A stretch of DNA of 64,000 nt from JBGSUZ01 sp964404895. Its GTDB lineage: Bacteria; Bacillota; Clostridia; Peptostreptococcales; Acidaminobacteraceae. The notes under the pieces were generated by a model. The model searched no databases. It saw only the letters and a list, made by a program, of their open reading frames with translations, and had not been told where the DNA came from. Both the position numbers and the translations under genes were made by a program. The stretch is from the NCBI GenBank assembly GCA_964404895.1, contig CAYOLV010000001.1, positions 992,001 through 1,056,000 on the forward strand. The letters are read 5' to 3'. Numbering within the stretch: position 1 is the first letter of the stretch; each line of letters opens with the position of its first letter. Of this stretch, positions 27,042 through 36,465 are shown piece after piece.

Positions 27042-28547
27042 TTAAACAGCTTTTTCTGTGTTCATTTCCAACATAATGGCTTCAAGCTCATCTGGGGGAA
27101 TGTTCTTTTTAAGTCTGACTTGAGGTTCGCTCGGCAGTTTAAAGAGTGGAATAAAGCGGTCTAAACCTGTTAATGTTAAGATTAAAATAGAGAATACAGC
27201 AATCATCGACATGAAGTTGTACTTAATAATCGACATGGCTGTGAACTCATAAAGCGGATAGACAAGGGAAGCAATTCCAACATAGAAAGCAATATAAACG
27301 TGCCAAGGAATCAACTGCGATCCGAATACCCCAAGGGCATCGCCAAAGGTTGCATTTCTAAGTTTCAAGGTATACATGTCTTCCTCACTGCCCACAACGT
27401 TATCGTCCACCAATTCTTTAATGATTGGGCCGATGGTAACGATTTGAGCCATTTCGTCAGCTAAAGCAGCATTACCTGCAATGGAAAGCATACCATTCCA
27501 GAACATGAGCTGTCTGACATTTTTAGAAATTTTCGAAACCAGTCGAGAGAGTGGTGCGAAAGCTTTCATTCGGCTCATAATACCACCGAAAGCGCCAACC
27601 CACATCATCATGACGATAACCCATGAACCTGCGTCTGCAAATCCACTTGTGATTAATTCAAGGAAAGCTGGAATGCTTTCAACTGTGCCAGCAAATAAGC
27701 CAAGAATCATTGATGAACCGATACCTACTGCTAAACAAGCTAATGTAGGAACGCCTCGAATAGCAAATGCAAGTACTAATAAAAGTGGTATAATCATATA
27801 CATTGGTACACCCGATTGAACTTGATTTAAAAGTTCGACTGCAGATGCTCTTGTTTCACTAAGTTGTGTCCAAACCGATGGTGGAATTTGTGAAATAGCT
27901 GCTGAGGCACTGCCCACTTCAGTTGGCAATTGCATAACGGTACTGACAATGAAAAATGTAACAGCTGCTAAAGCTAAACAAATAATTGACCAAACGCCTT
28001 GGTGACGAATTCTGCTGATAACTTCTACACGTTGTATGCCGGAGCTGACAACGGTGGTGTCTGAAATAAGACCGATGTTGTCACCGAAACAAGCACCCCC
28101 TGCAATGGCTGCAGTGGTAAGGGCCACGTCTCCACCAACGATGTGGTTAAGCCATAAGAAAATAGGTGCACAGGCAGCAAATGTGCCCCATGAAGTCCCT
28201 GTAGCTACAGATAAAACTGCAGTTACCAAAAGACCTGTCACAGCGACTGTTCTTGCCGTGAGACCTAATTTAAGTGCCAATATAACAATAGAAGCGCCAA
28301 CACCTGTAGACATAAAACATTCTGCCATAGCGTATGCAAGCATAAGTATAAAGAAGACCAATTGCATTTCTTTGACGTTATCTACTGCGGCGTCAAGTAA
28401 CTCATTAAATTTAAGCTTTTCTGAAATAGATGCAACGATTGCTGCATAAATAGTCGTTAAAGGCGCAGCAAGTAATGCATCCATTCCAGACATCATTAAA
28501 CCAGCCATCAAAAATACTGGTGAAATTTTGATAAGTGCAGAGATCAT
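27042..28547 (-). CDS. NhaC-family Na+/H+ antiporter
   Basis: The 501-residue membrane protein has about 12 helices. The NhaC features are ATGTSWGTFAACAPIF, GGACFGDNIGLISDTT and a matching second-half repeat ending GNAALADEMAQIVTIGP. Members exchange Na+ for H+ or, in some branches, malate/lactate (MleN-like) or other organic anions, so the exact substrate is open. A ribosome site AAAGGAG lies 12 bases before the ATG, a little long. The gene is monocistronic and divergent from the DUF362 gene, with a 200-bp A/T-rich intergenic region between. Confidence 0.88.
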   Translation of the reverse strand: MISALIKISPVFLMAGLMMSGMDALLAAPLTTIYAAIVASISEKLKFNELLDAAVDNVKEMQLVFFILMLAYAMAECFMSTGVGASIVILALKLGLTARTVAVTGLLVTAVLSVATGTSWGTFAACAPIFLWLNHIVGGDVALTTAAIAGGACFGDNIGLISDTTVVSSGIQRVEVISRIRHQGVWSIICLALAAVTFFIVSTVMQLPTEVGSASAAISQIPPSVWTQLSETRASAVELLNQVQSGVPMYMIIPLLLVLAFAIRGVPTLACLAVGIGSSMILGLFAGTVESIPAFLELITSGFADAGSWVIVMMMWVGAFGGIMSRMKAFAPLSRLVSKISKNVRQLMFWNGMLSIAGNAALADEMAQIVTIGPIIKELVDDNVVGSEEDMYTLKLRNATFGDALGVFGSQLIPWHVYIAFYVGIASLVYPLYEFTAMSIIKYNFMSMIAVFSILILTLTGLDRFIPLFKLPSEPQVRLKKNIPPDELEAIMLEMNTEKAV

Positions 28548-28750
28548 GTGTTTTGTATTCTCCTTTCAATATGCGGGTATATCATACGATTGGTGATAAC
28601 AGTACTGTTGTTTCTGCTCAGCAAAATGATTATAACATTGAAAGAATTCAGAAGAAAGATAAAATTTTAACAATACTAAAAAACTTAACAATATTTAAAA
28701 TAATACTTAATAATACATAAAAATACATTGTCTGATGTGGAGGAAATGAA

Positions 28751-29770
28751 ATGAAAGCTGTTTATTTTAAAAAAGTGACATCTAAAAATTATCAAGATTT
28801 TAGTGAGGCAGCAAAACTTGTATTCGAAACTTTGATTAAAAATGAGAATCACAAATTTACAGAAACAGTTCCATTAAAAGTACATTTTGGAGAAAAAGGA
28901 AACATTACTTACGTACCACAAGCTTGTTACCAAGGCGTTATGGATTACTTAGAAGATCACAAGATTCAATCAGCCTATATTGAGACCAATGTTTTATATA
29001 GAGGTGCCAGAACGACTGCAACAAGCCATAAATCGATTGCCTTGGAACATGGTTTTGATAGGCTTCCAGTTATTATTGCAGACGGGGAATATGGCGATGA
29101 GTACAATGAGATTGAAATTAATAAAACTTGTATAAAATCTTGTAAAATTGGAAAAGCATTTGAGGATTACGATCAGTTTATTGTTATGAGTCACTTTAAA
29201 GGACACGGTTCTGCTGGCTTTGGCGGTGCACTCAAACAACTTGCAATGGGCTTTGGTTCAAGGGGCGGCAAACTGGCACAACACTCTGGCATCAGTCCGT
29301 ATGTCGTTGAGAACAAGTGCATTTCTTGTGGTGCATGTGTGGAAAAATGCGACGTAGATGCTATTCAAATGGAGGATAAAGCTAAAATTGACCCAAGCAT
29401 TTGTGTAGGTTGTGCAGGGTGTATTGCGGTTTGTCCAGTGGGTGCCATCCGTAATAATTGGAGTGAAGTCAACTTTAAGGAAAAAATAACAGAGTATGCC
29501 TATGGTGCCCAGTTAGGCAAAGATAACATCTACATCACTTACTTAATGAACATTACTGAAGAGTGCGACTGCAATGGTCAAATCATGCATCCTATCGCTG
29601 AAGATATTGGGGTGTTTGCTTCAAAAGACCCTGTAGCATTAGATGCAGCCTGTATTGAAATGCTTCAGAAAAACCATGGAACCCCTCTTTTCAACAGTGG
29701 AAGAGAATCCATTGAACATGCGCTTAAAATAGGATTTGGGACGGATAAATATGAACTCATTGAATTATAA
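28751..29770 (+). CDS. DUF362 protein with two [4Fe-4S] ferredoxin motifs
   Basis: The 339-residue protein has a DUF362 domain (about 1-180 and 260-335) interrupted by a bacterial ferredoxin module. The first cluster motif CISCGACVEKC starts at C190 and the second CVGCAGCIAVCP at C218. DUF362 proteins of this form are common in anaerobes and are thought to be redox proteins; the partner is unknown. GGAGG precedes the ATG. The Nudix gene starts inside its last codons (20-base overlap), so the two are translationally coupled. Confidence 0.88.
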   Translation: MKAVYFKKVTSKNYQDFSEAAKLVFETLIKNENHKFTETVPLKVHFGEKGNITYVPQACYQGVMDYLEDHKIQSAYIETNVLYRGARTTATSHKSIALEHGFDRLPVIIADGEYGDEYNEIEINKTCIKSCKIGKAFEDYDQFIVMSHFKGHGSAGFGGALKQLAMGFGSRGGKLAQHSGISPYVVENKCISCGACVEKCDVDAIQMEDKAKIDPSICVGCAGCIAVCPVGAIRNNWSEVNFKEKITEYAYGAQLGKDNIYITYLMNITEECDCNGQIMHPIAEDIGVFASKDPVALDAACIEMLQKNHGTPLFNSGRESIEHALKIGFGTDKYELIEL

Positions 29771-30377
29771 ACCAACAGAGGAGCAACAATCGCCAATCAA
29801 AGTGACGGGTATTGAAGCGTTAGATCGGTTAAAATATTTAAAGGGCTATGCCATTCATTATCTGACCAAAACTGGAAAAGAAAAGGTTTGGGAAATTGCT
29901 TCAAGAGGAGATTTGCAACGCTTAGAATCAGAAATTTTTGAACATAAAAGTTTCAACGATGGCGCTATTATTTTCGCAACAAATAAGGATAAGACCCATG
30001 TGGTGTTGCTCAAAGAATTTAGGGTGAGCGCTGGCAGGTATTTATATATGTTGCCAGCAGGTTTGTCTGACGGAGAAGAAGATCTGGCAAAAACTGCAGA
30101 ACGGGAATTCTTTGAAGAAACGGGCATGAATTTTGAATGCATTCAAGTACAACCGCCTCGCTATATTTCAGTTGGCATTGTCAACGAAAAGGCCAGTGTG
30201 GCCTATGGATATTATTCAGGTCAGCTCTCTAAAATGAACCAAGAAGACAACGAAGACGCAGAAATTGTCATAATAGATAAGACAATGGCCGAGTATATTT
30301 TAGATCATGAAGAAGTTACTCTGAGAACGGCACTTTTATTACAAGATTTTTACAATTTAAACCGCTTTATGAGATGA
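29751..30377 (+). CDS. Nudix hydrolase, ADP-ribose pyrophosphatase-like
   Basis: The 208-residue protein has a Nudix box at residues 104-126 (GLSDGEED, then AEREFFEETGM), matching G-x5-E-x7-REUxEExGU. The upstream LPAG and R/E pattern fits the ADP-ribose pyrophosphatase group that hydrolyses NDP-sugars, but substrate choice is uncertain. ATG 29751 overlaps the DUF362 gene and is favoured by GGGACGG upstream; an in-frame start at 29736 is also possible. A terminator ends the two-gene operon. Confidence 0.87.
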   Translation: MNSLNYKPTEEQQSPIKVTGIEALDRLKYLKGYAIHYLTKTGKEKVWEIASRGDLQRLESEIFEHKSFNDGAIIFATNKDKTHVVLLKEFRVSAGRYLYMLPAGLSDGEEDLAKTAEREFFEETGMNFECIQVQPPRYISVGIVNEKASVAYGYYSGQLSKMNQEDNEDAEIVIIDKTMAEYILDHEEVTLRTALLLQDFYNLNRFMR

Positions 30378-30400
30378 CAAACCCAATAAGTGAATAATTT

Positions 30401-30426
30401 AAAAGACTCTGAAAGGAGTCTTTTTT
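30401..30426 (+). terminator. Terminator of the DUF362-Nudix operon
   Basis: AAAAGACTC-TGAAA-GGAGTCTTTTTT. Confidence 0.9.
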
Positions 30427-30492
30427 AGTGGTTTTCAACTTTTTAAAAATAACAACATTTACTATAAATGGATGTTAGGAGATACAATTTTG

Positions 30493-30507
30493 TGCATTAT
30501 TAATGCA
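30493..30507. promoter_or_regulatory. Perfect 15-bp palindrome upstream of the HAD gene
   Basis: TGCATTA-T-TAATGCA is a perfect inverted repeat about 90 bases before the HAD phosphatase start, in an A/T-rich region with promoter-like sequence. Possible operator. Confidence 0.35.
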
Positions 30508-30595
30508 TTTAATCCTGATTTATCATATACTATATACAATATACTTAAAGATGTTTTATTAGCTAAAGAGAAGGTTCAGTTAACTTGGAGGATCT

Positions 30596-31249
30596 ATGTC
30601 TACAAAATATATATTGTTTGACTTTGACGGCACTTTAATAGATTCAAACGAAGCGGTTATTTCCACTTTAAATTTAACCGCTATCAAACACAGAGGAACT
30701 CCCTTTACAGACGCAGAACTTAATGAAATACTTGGAAAACCCATCGAAGAACAGGTCAAAATCTTGTCGGAAGAGGAAGTTGATGATCTCACAGACTTTT
30801 ATAGAATCGAATATAGAAAGGTTAGAGATCACTTAACAAAGGCGTATGAAGGCGTTGAAGAAATGTTAATTAAGCTCAAAGAGCTGGGACTTAAAATTGG
30901 TATTGTTTCCAATAAAGGAAGAAGTGGCATTGATCACGGTTTGGATATGTTTCAGATGGCAGAGTGGATTGATATCTCTATTTCTAAAAATGATGTCACC
31001 ATACCAAAACCAGATCCAGCGGGGATTTTCGCGGCTTTGGAAGGTTTAGGCGGGTCCAGAACAGAGGTAGATAAAACCATTTTCGTTGGAGATAGTGTTC
31101 ATGACATTGAAAGCGGCAAAAGGGCAGGTTGTAAAACTATTCTGGTAGGGTGGACGCTACTGCCACTTGAAACCTTTAAAGAAACCGCACCAGACTATAT
31201 TGCTGAGTCTCCTGAGACACTTTTTGAATACATCCGAAATCAACTTTAA
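30596..31249 (+). CDS. HAD-superfamily phosphatase, PpaX/phosphoglycolate phosphatase-like
   Basis: The 217-residue HAD hydrolase has motif I LFDFDGTLIDSN (nucleophile in DFDGT), motif II VSNKG, a Lys in TIPKPDPAG, and motif III FVGDSVHDI. Its size and cap type match the PpaX/Gph group, which hydrolyses pyrophosphate from HPr-Ser-P or phosphoglycolate. hprK is not nearby, so the substrate is not settled. GGAGGATCT directly precedes the ATG. A diguanylate cyclase gene follows after 37 bases. Confidence 0.85.
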   Translation: MSTKYILFDFDGTLIDSNEAVISTLNLTAIKHRGTPFTDAELNEILGKPIEEQVKILSEEEVDDLTDFYRIEYRKVRDHLTKAYEGVEEMLIKLKELGLKIGIVSNKGRSGIDHGLDMFQMAEWIDISISKNDVTIPKPDPAGIFAALEGLGGSRTEVDKTIFVGDSVHDIESGKRAGCKTILVGWTLLPLETFKETAPDYIAESPETLFEYIRNQL

Positions 31250-31286
31250 AGTTAGTAAAAAATAAAGAATCAAGTATAAGGAATAG

Positions 31287-32438
31287 GTGAGTTTATTGAA
31301 TTTACTCTTAAATGTATTTATAAATACATATTCGTTCTTCATCTTGCTAATGATTTACCATCAGCTCAAAACCAATGATGAATCTGTTAAGCATCGCCAT
31401 GAGATCTTTATGAAAATGGTTCAACTGATTATGTGTCTGCTGATTTTAGATATTGGCAGTCGATTTGATGGTCACCCGGGGACACCAATTGAAATTATAA
31501 ACAGAGTCAGCAATTTTGCAATTTTTGTCCTTAGTCCTTTACAAGCCATGCTTTGGGTATACTATATCAAAGTTCAAGGCTCCCAGGATCCTCTTTCATT
31601 GAGACGTTTATCTAATGGATTTAAAGCCCTTTTATTTGGAAATCTGATATTAAACATTGCAAATTTAAAATACCATTGGTTGTACAGCATAGATAGTGCA
31701 AATGTTTATCAAAGAGGGCCTTATTTTTTGATGCCCGTTGCTTTGACGCTGATTCTAACACTGCTCTCTTATTGGTATGCCATTAATTACAGAGAATCCT
31801 TTACTAAAAAATATTTTAAAGCCCTCATGTTATTTGCTTTACCGCCTGTGGTCTGCATATTCCTGCAATACCAAATTTATGGCAGTTCATTAATCTTAGC
31901 TGGGGTGGTTATGTCCCAATTGATGGTTTTTATCAGTATTCAAAACCAGAGGGTCTACACAGATTTTTTAACGGGAGTCTATAATCGAACTAAATTAGAA
32001 TCTTACCTGAACGAACGCATAAAAATAACAAAGCGAAAAGGAAAGACCTTCAGCGCCATTTTAGTAGACCTAGACGATTTCAAAAACATTAACGATACTT
32101 TGGGTCATGATATTGGAGATATAGCGCTAGGGGCTACAGCAGCTATTCTAAAATCATGTGTGAGAATTGACGACATGATTGCCAGATATGGCGGGGACGA
32201 GTTCTGTATTGTTTTAGATATTGAAGATTCTAATGAATTGGAAAATATGGTGAATAAAATTCAAGGTAAGATTCTTTCTTATAATGAACAATTTAACTCT
32301 CCGTTTAGATTAGAATTGAGTATGGGTTATGCGGTTTATGATCCTTCATTCAATATGACTGCCGACGATTTTCAACGCCTTATTGACCTGAAAATGTACC
32401 AAGAGAAGCGTTCTAGGAAATCTCAAATAATATCTTAA
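31287..32438 (+). CDS. Membrane diguanylate cyclase
   Basis: The 383-residue protein has six to seven predicted membrane helices (about 1-215), then a GGDEF domain with an intact active site (RYGGDEF, G302-F306) and the substrate-binding DLDDFKNINDTLGHDIGD. No RxxD inhibitory motif is evident five residues before GGDEF. It should make c-di-GMP, counteracting the EAL protein 5 kb upstream and feeding the PilZ protein 1.2 kb downstream. Start is GTG 31287 (AAGGAATAG upstream) or TTG 31296. Confidence 0.88.
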   Translation: MSLLNLLLNVFINTYSFFILLMIYHQLKTNDESVKHRHEIFMKMVQLIMCLLILDIGSRFDGHPGTPIEIINRVSNFAIFVLSPLQAMLWVYYIKVQGSQDPLSLRRLSNGFKALLFGNLILNIANLKYHWLYSIDSANVYQRGPYFLMPVALTLILTLLSYWYAINYRESFTKKYFKALMLFALPPVVCIFLQYQIYGSSLILAGVVMSQLMVFISIQNQRVYTDFLTGVYNRTKLESYLNERIKITKRKGKTFSAILVDLDDFKNINDTLGHDIGDIALGATAAILKSCVRIDDMIARYGGDEFCIVLDIEDSNELENMVNKIQGKILSYNEQFNSPFRLELSMGYAVYDPSFNMTADDFQRLIDLKMYQEKRSRKSQIIS

Positions 32439-32532
32439 AAATTAATGCAAAAGCATGGAACTAAAAGATAATCGCTTGCGTCTAATCTTTTGTAAACCCT
32501 TAAGATAATGATGAGACAAGGAGCGGATAAAA

Positions 32533-33630
32533 ATGATAAAAAATACGAAACTCAACAAAGTACTGCCTCTTACACTGGCTACAATAATGATGGGTTCTGC
32601 ACTGCCTACAACTGGATTGCTCACAGCTTTTGCTGATGCACCTGTATTGATTAGTGCTCCAATTGCTGCAAATAGCTCAATGCCAAGTGGCTATGTATTA
32701 AATGACAAACTCATAAAATTTGATCGACTGGTGATGCCTTTTGAAACGGCTGCTGGGGATGTTTATTTACCATTAAGAAAATTTAGCGAGTCATTAAATG
32801 GAATTGTGAAGTGGAATCAAAAAGATAAAGCCATTGAAATTACAAGCAACGGCGCTACTCATATCTTTAAAATTATTGCAGATTCAAAAGTGTCATCAGG
32901 ATGGGTTCTCAAAGATGACAAAGGCATAAGTTACGAGACCCGTGTTAAGTTTGGTAGTTATTATGTTAAAGGGGATTTTTTCCATGAAGCTTTAGGATTT
33001 GTAACTGTAACGGATCACCTGAATCAAGTCAGAATAGATTCTAAAGTTTATTCTCCAGATGAAGCTTCTACAGTAGGTGAGATTACAGATTTGACGCAAG
33101 GAAAAGATGGCATTCAGGTTTTAGTAAAGGGACAAAAGTATGGAGAATACGGTTATAATGAAATTTCTGTAGCCCTTTCTAGAAACGCAGTCATCAAAAA
33201 ATCAAATGGTGAAATACTAGAACTGACTCAGTTAAAAGTAGGGGATTCTATTTATATCGAATATAGCAAAGGGGTGACAAGAAGTATGCCGCCTATGGGT
33301 CAGGGACTTCAAGTCACCCTGTTAAATGATGAGTCTGTATTTGAAGGCAAAGTCTATTTTAAACAGCTCTCTGTTGAAAAATATCCTGGTACTGGAAATT
33401 CTTCAATTGCTGCCCCAATTAAACAACTTAGAGTCATTGGGAATTCAGACTATATTTTGCACATCAATGATAAAACCGTTATTGTGGATCAAAATAATAA
33501 AGCGGTCGACTTTGATCAACTTTGCGAAGGCAGTATCGTTCAAGTGTTTACCGCGCCTTACGCCGCAATGAGCTACCCCGCTCAAACCACTGCTTATAGA
33601 ATTGTGGTTTTGAGTTTGGCAATTGAGTAA
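32533..33630 (+). CDS. Exported stalk-domain (copper-amine-oxidase N-domain-like) protein
   Basis: The 365-residue secreted protein has a signal peptide (NTKLNKVLPLTLATIMMGSA, cleavage near AFADA) and a region at about 50-120 with the stalk-domain pattern YLPLRKFSESLNGIVKWNQ...IEIT. The rest (about 170-365) is beta-rich and unrecognised. Such domains occur in many Clostridia wall proteins and do not imply oxidase activity. AAGGAGCGG precedes the ATG. It sits between a diguanylate cyclase and a PilZ protein, so it could be a c-di-GMP-controlled surface protein (inference). Confidence 0.72.
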   Translation: MIKNTKLNKVLPLTLATIMMGSALPTTGLLTAFADAPVLISAPIAANSSMPSGYVLNDKLIKFDRLVMPFETAAGDVYLPLRKFSESLNGIVKWNQKDKAIEITSNGATHIFKIIADSKVSSGWVLKDDKGISYETRVKFGSYYVKGDFFHEALGFVTVTDHLNQVRIDSKVYSPDEASTVGEITDLTQGKDGIQVLVKGQKYGEYGYNEISVALSRNAVIKKSNGEILELTQLKVGDSIYIEYSKGVTRSMPPMGQGLQVTLLNDESVFEGKVYFKQLSVEKYPGTGNSSIAAPIKQLRVIGNSDYILHINDKTVIVDQNNKAVDFDQLCEGSIVQVFTAPYAAMSYPAQTTAYRIVVLSLAIE

Positions 33631-33639
33631 CCCTGTTGC

Positions 33640-34701
33640 TTATCTGAAATAATTGGAGACGCCAAAGAAAAATACGCCGACATTTACGAGGAACAATGAG
33701 AATAAGGGTACATGAATAGGCATTTGTTCTGGCAAGCGATATTTTCGTTTGACATAGAGCCCTATGACACATACAACTAAGTTGACCAATGAAACTATAA
33801 TGCCGAATAAAAGATAGGAATAATTCCATGTATTATAAGCAATGTTCAACTTAATCAGGGTGCGGAAAATAATAGCAGGATCTCTAGGAACTGCAAAATA
33901 ATAAGCGGAGAGTGCAACAATAGTTAAAAACAATGAAATAAAGACAAAGATAGTACCTTGTTTGTTTGCAGCTTCCTTTTCTGGGTCATAGGCCTCAGGT
34001 TCATTTACTCTATAATACAAGTCACTATAGCCTTCTGGGCCAATGTTCTTTTGGATGACTTCAGCTTGTTTTTTAAAGAGAAAGGCATTGATTTTTTGAG
34101 AAGTCACATCTTTATCAATAATAAACTGCAGTCTTAAATCGAACTTATTCAAAGAATCGGGAATCGCGTTACACATTATGACAAGACAAGGTATTTCTAA
34201 AATTTCAGGTTCTGTGTTTAATCTAAGAATAATGGTAGACTTAGCCTCTAATTTTTCATGACAGATGGACTTCACGCCTGTACCGCTTATATTTGTAGTA
34301 GTGATTTCCACATGACGACGCTCTTCTCCAACCAAAATGATATAATCTTTCAAAATTGGCAATCTAAATGCACCTCTACGTTGAACTTTTTCAGGTTCAC
34401 TGATGCGGCGAAGTTTGTAAACGGCTATACCATTGGTATAGCCTCTTTGTTCTATTCTGCTTTTCATTTTAAAAATATCTTTATCCGTTTTATCTGAATT
34501 GTCCACCATGAAGTAGATAAACAGTAAATCGTTTTCCTGCATAGGGTAGACAGCCCCCTTGATCATTGGGGCGTAAATGGTGAAGACGTCTTCTTTAAAG
34601 GGATAATCCACCAGGGTATTGAGTTTTTGAATATGTTCATCTTTATCGGTGTATTCGATTTCAATCAGTGTACCTGTTTTCAGAATATGCTCTAAATTCA
34701 T
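33640..34701 (-). CDS. YcgR-type PilZ c-di-GMP receptor with C-terminal membrane helices
   Basis: The 353-residue protein has a YcgR-like N-domain (about 1-100) and a PilZ domain (about 105-215) with both c-di-GMP-binding motifs, R108-R109-x3-R113 (QRRGAFRLP) and N137-x-S-x2-G142 (NISGTG). Unlike classical YcgR it continues into about three membrane helices (about 248-350), so the receptor is membrane-anchored. No flagellar genes are present in the window. GGAGG lies 8 bases before the ATG. The HAD-IB gene ends 17 bases upstream, so the two form an operon. Confidence 0.82.
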   Translation of the reverse strand: MNLEHILKTGTLIEIEYTDKDEHIQKLNTLVDYPFKEDVFTIYAPMIKGAVYPMQENDLLFIYFMVDNSDKTDKDIFKMKSRIEQRGYTNGIAVYKLRRISEPEKVQRRGAFRLPILKDYIILVGEERRHVEITTTNISGTGVKSICHEKLEAKSTIILRLNTEPEILEIPCLVIMCNAIPDSLNKFDLRLQFIIDKDVTSQKINAFLFKKQAEVIQKNIGPEGYSDLYYRVNEPEAYDPEKEAANKQGTIFVFISLFLTIVALSAYYFAVPRDPAIIFRTLIKLNIAYNTWNYSYLLFGIIVSLVNLVVCVIGLYVKRKYRLPEQMPIHVPLFSLFLVNVGVFFFGVSNYFR

Positions 34702-34718
34702 TGGTTATACCTCCGTCT

Positions 34719-35453
34719 CTATTTGCTTAAAATGTCAACGTCAGCATTGAGTTGGTAGACGACATCTTTTCGTTCCACAATGATTAACGTTCTTTTTGAT
34801 AATTCTTCATCCGATTTTAGCTGATGTACCAGTTCGTAATTTGGATTGATGGCGATTGGGTGTCCCATTCGCTTTAGCATAGAGACATCGCCATTGGTGT
34901 CCCCGTATGCAAAACTGGCATCTATATCGATATCATATTGCTCTATAAGATGATCGATGGCTTTATTTTTGTTCACACTATCCCACATAGGAAGAATTTC
35001 ACCTGTAAAGAAACCGAGCTCGTCCACAAGGTACTTTGTACCAATATATTCTGTGACGCCGTATTTCTCAGCCATTTTTTCAACTAAGAAGTCTGGACTG
35101 CCTGAAATGAAGAATATTTTGTGACCATTTTCTTTATGATATTCGATTCGGTTGCGTACATAGGAATAAACCTGTTCCCCTTTTAGATGTATAACTTGTT
35201 CGGTAATGAATTCCAGTTTATTCTTATTCATCCCTTTGAGAGAAGCAATGTAAATTTCAGCAAGGCTGTCGATATAATCGTCAAACTCCCCTGTACGTTT
35301 TTTCCAATCCTCATAAGATTTTTTTACATTGTGATGCCAGCTAAGGGGATCCACAACTTCATACTTGATGAGTTTTTTAAAATGTTCGATCATCAATGAA
35401 CCTCGATAGAGCGTGCCATCAATGTCGAAAAAAGCACCTATATTCTTACTCAT
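34719..35453 (-). CDS. HAD-IB family phosphatase (SerB-like)
   Basis: The 244-residue HAD phosphatase has motif I FFDIDGTLYRGS, motif II FISGSPDF and motif III AYGDTNGDVSML. The layout is that of the HAD-IB subfamily, which includes phosphoserine phosphatase-like enzymes and phospholipid-linked phosphatases. The substrate is unknown. AAGGAGG lies eight bases before the ATG. It is the first gene of a pair with the PilZ receptor, so a role in envelope or signalling is conceivable. Confidence 0.85.
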   Translation of the reverse strand: MSKNIGAFFDIDGTLYRGSLMIEHFKKLIKYEVVDPLSWHHNVKKSYEDWKKRTGEFDDYIDSLAEIYIASLKGMNKNKLEFITEQVIHLKGEQVYSYVRNRIEYHKENGHKIFFISGSPDFLVEKMAEKYGVTEYIGTKYLVDELGFFTGEILPMWDSVNKNKAIDHLIEQYDIDIDASFAYGDTNGDVSMLKRMGHPIAINPNYELVHQLKSDEELSKRTLIIVERKDVVYQLNADVDILSK

Positions 35454-35617
35454 GTGCAGACCTCCTTTTGTTGTACTACTTGAAAAATAGTTTGAATTTT
35501 CGGATAATAGGTATATATAAAATATGAATCTCTGTATCAGCTTTCGAGATTGGGGCAGCTGGTTATTCTATATCATATCCAAAAAACGAAGACTTATGCA
35601 AGGGGTAGGTGAGCAAT

Positions 35618-36004
35618 ATGTTGATTTATGTCGGAATTGCACTCTTAGTCACTATGATTTTTGGTTATTTGTTTGAAACCATCAAATTGTATGCCACCAT
35701 TATAGAAATCAAACGAATCAACCAAGAAATCGTCAAGCTGCTCAACGAGGCGAAAATTGTAGATGATACGGTAGACGTTTTTATGGTTGAAAACCTCAGA
35801 GAAGTATTCAAAGAGCGCTTGTTGAGAGGCCATTTGGTTGACGATTTCAAGCTGTATAAGAAGGATAATCGCAATATTCAAATGCTCTATAAAAAGAATA
35901 TGGCAGTTCAAAACTTAGAACTTCATATTGAACCGTTGCACAGAACTCTTCGTGTAGGAGATATGGATTATTTTGAAAATCCTTTTGAAGAAATTCATTT
36001 ATAA
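35618..36004 (+). CDS. Unrecognised small protein with one N-terminal membrane helix
   Basis: The protein of about 128 residues begins LIYVGIALLVTMIFGYLFE, a clear membrane helix, and continues with a charged, helical cytoplasmic part of about 100 residues. No family was recognised. ATG 35618 is preferred because AGGTGA is six bases upstream; a GTG at 35609 is in frame with AGGGG close by. The gene is flanked by the divergent HAD-IB gene and a 440-bp non-coding stretch. Confidence 0.6.
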   Translation: MLIYVGIALLVTMIFGYLFETIKLYATIIEIKRINQEIVKLLNEAKIVDDTVDVFMVENLREVFKERLLRGHLVDDFKLYKKDNRNIQMLYKKNMAVQNLELHIEPLHRTLRVGDMDYFENPFEEIHL

Positions 36005-36425
36005 TTTAAAACTTTTGATTATATTTTACTAAGTCGGGTATATATCTAATATAAAATTTAAGGTATGAACCTTTCCTTCAGTGGAAGGTTTATATAGAGG
36101 TTGGCTATCGGGACGGCAAACAAACAGTGGTAAGTTAAGTTTATCTGACACTTCATTTGAAAGTGTGTTGGACATGTAGTACGAACGGTAAAAGATCCAA
36201 GAATCTGATCAACAGTTACAAAATGTATGGCTACAGTGTAAAGTTACAATGATTCAAAGATTTAAGATTAAAATCATAATGTTTAAGTTCAATGTTCAAG
36301 CAAGTCTGTTCATTCGTTAATAGATCTTGAACCCTTAGACAAAATGCTAGGAGGTATATCTGTATCGAAAGAGAAGAATGCCAAACAACTGAATATGCAT
36401 CAAACTCCCGTGCCGATGCTAACTG
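36005..36425 (+). other. 440-bp intergenic stretch, possible untranslated or small-ORF transcript
   Basis: No ORF of normal size fits here. Hairpins are visible at 36068-36090 (AACCTTTCC/GGAAGGTT) and around 36149-36167 (ACACTT/AAGTGT). Near the end AGGAGG (36349-36354) is followed after seven bases by GTA, TCG, AAA and an open frame to 36443. This looks like a short gene whose start codon is not a standard one. A U-tailed hairpin ends the region. No known RNA family was recognised. Confidence 0.4.
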
Positions 36426-36465
36426 AAAAGGCCTATCTCCAATAACTATGAAGATAGGTCTTTTA
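36426..36465. terminator. Terminator overlapping the end of the Nudix gene
   Basis: AAAAGGCCTATCT pairs with AGATAGGTCTTTT around a 13-base loop; it works on both strands and covers the last codons of the minus-strand Nudix gene. Confidence 0.8.

Noticed and set aside
28036..28449. A 137-codon plus-strand frame inside the NhaC gene
   Set aside because: It is the mirror of a strongly conserved membrane protein, with no ribosome site and no recognisable family.
36005..36425. tmRNA, RNase P or SRP RNA
   Set aside because: None of the conserved core sequences that I would expect for these RNAs can be found in the region.
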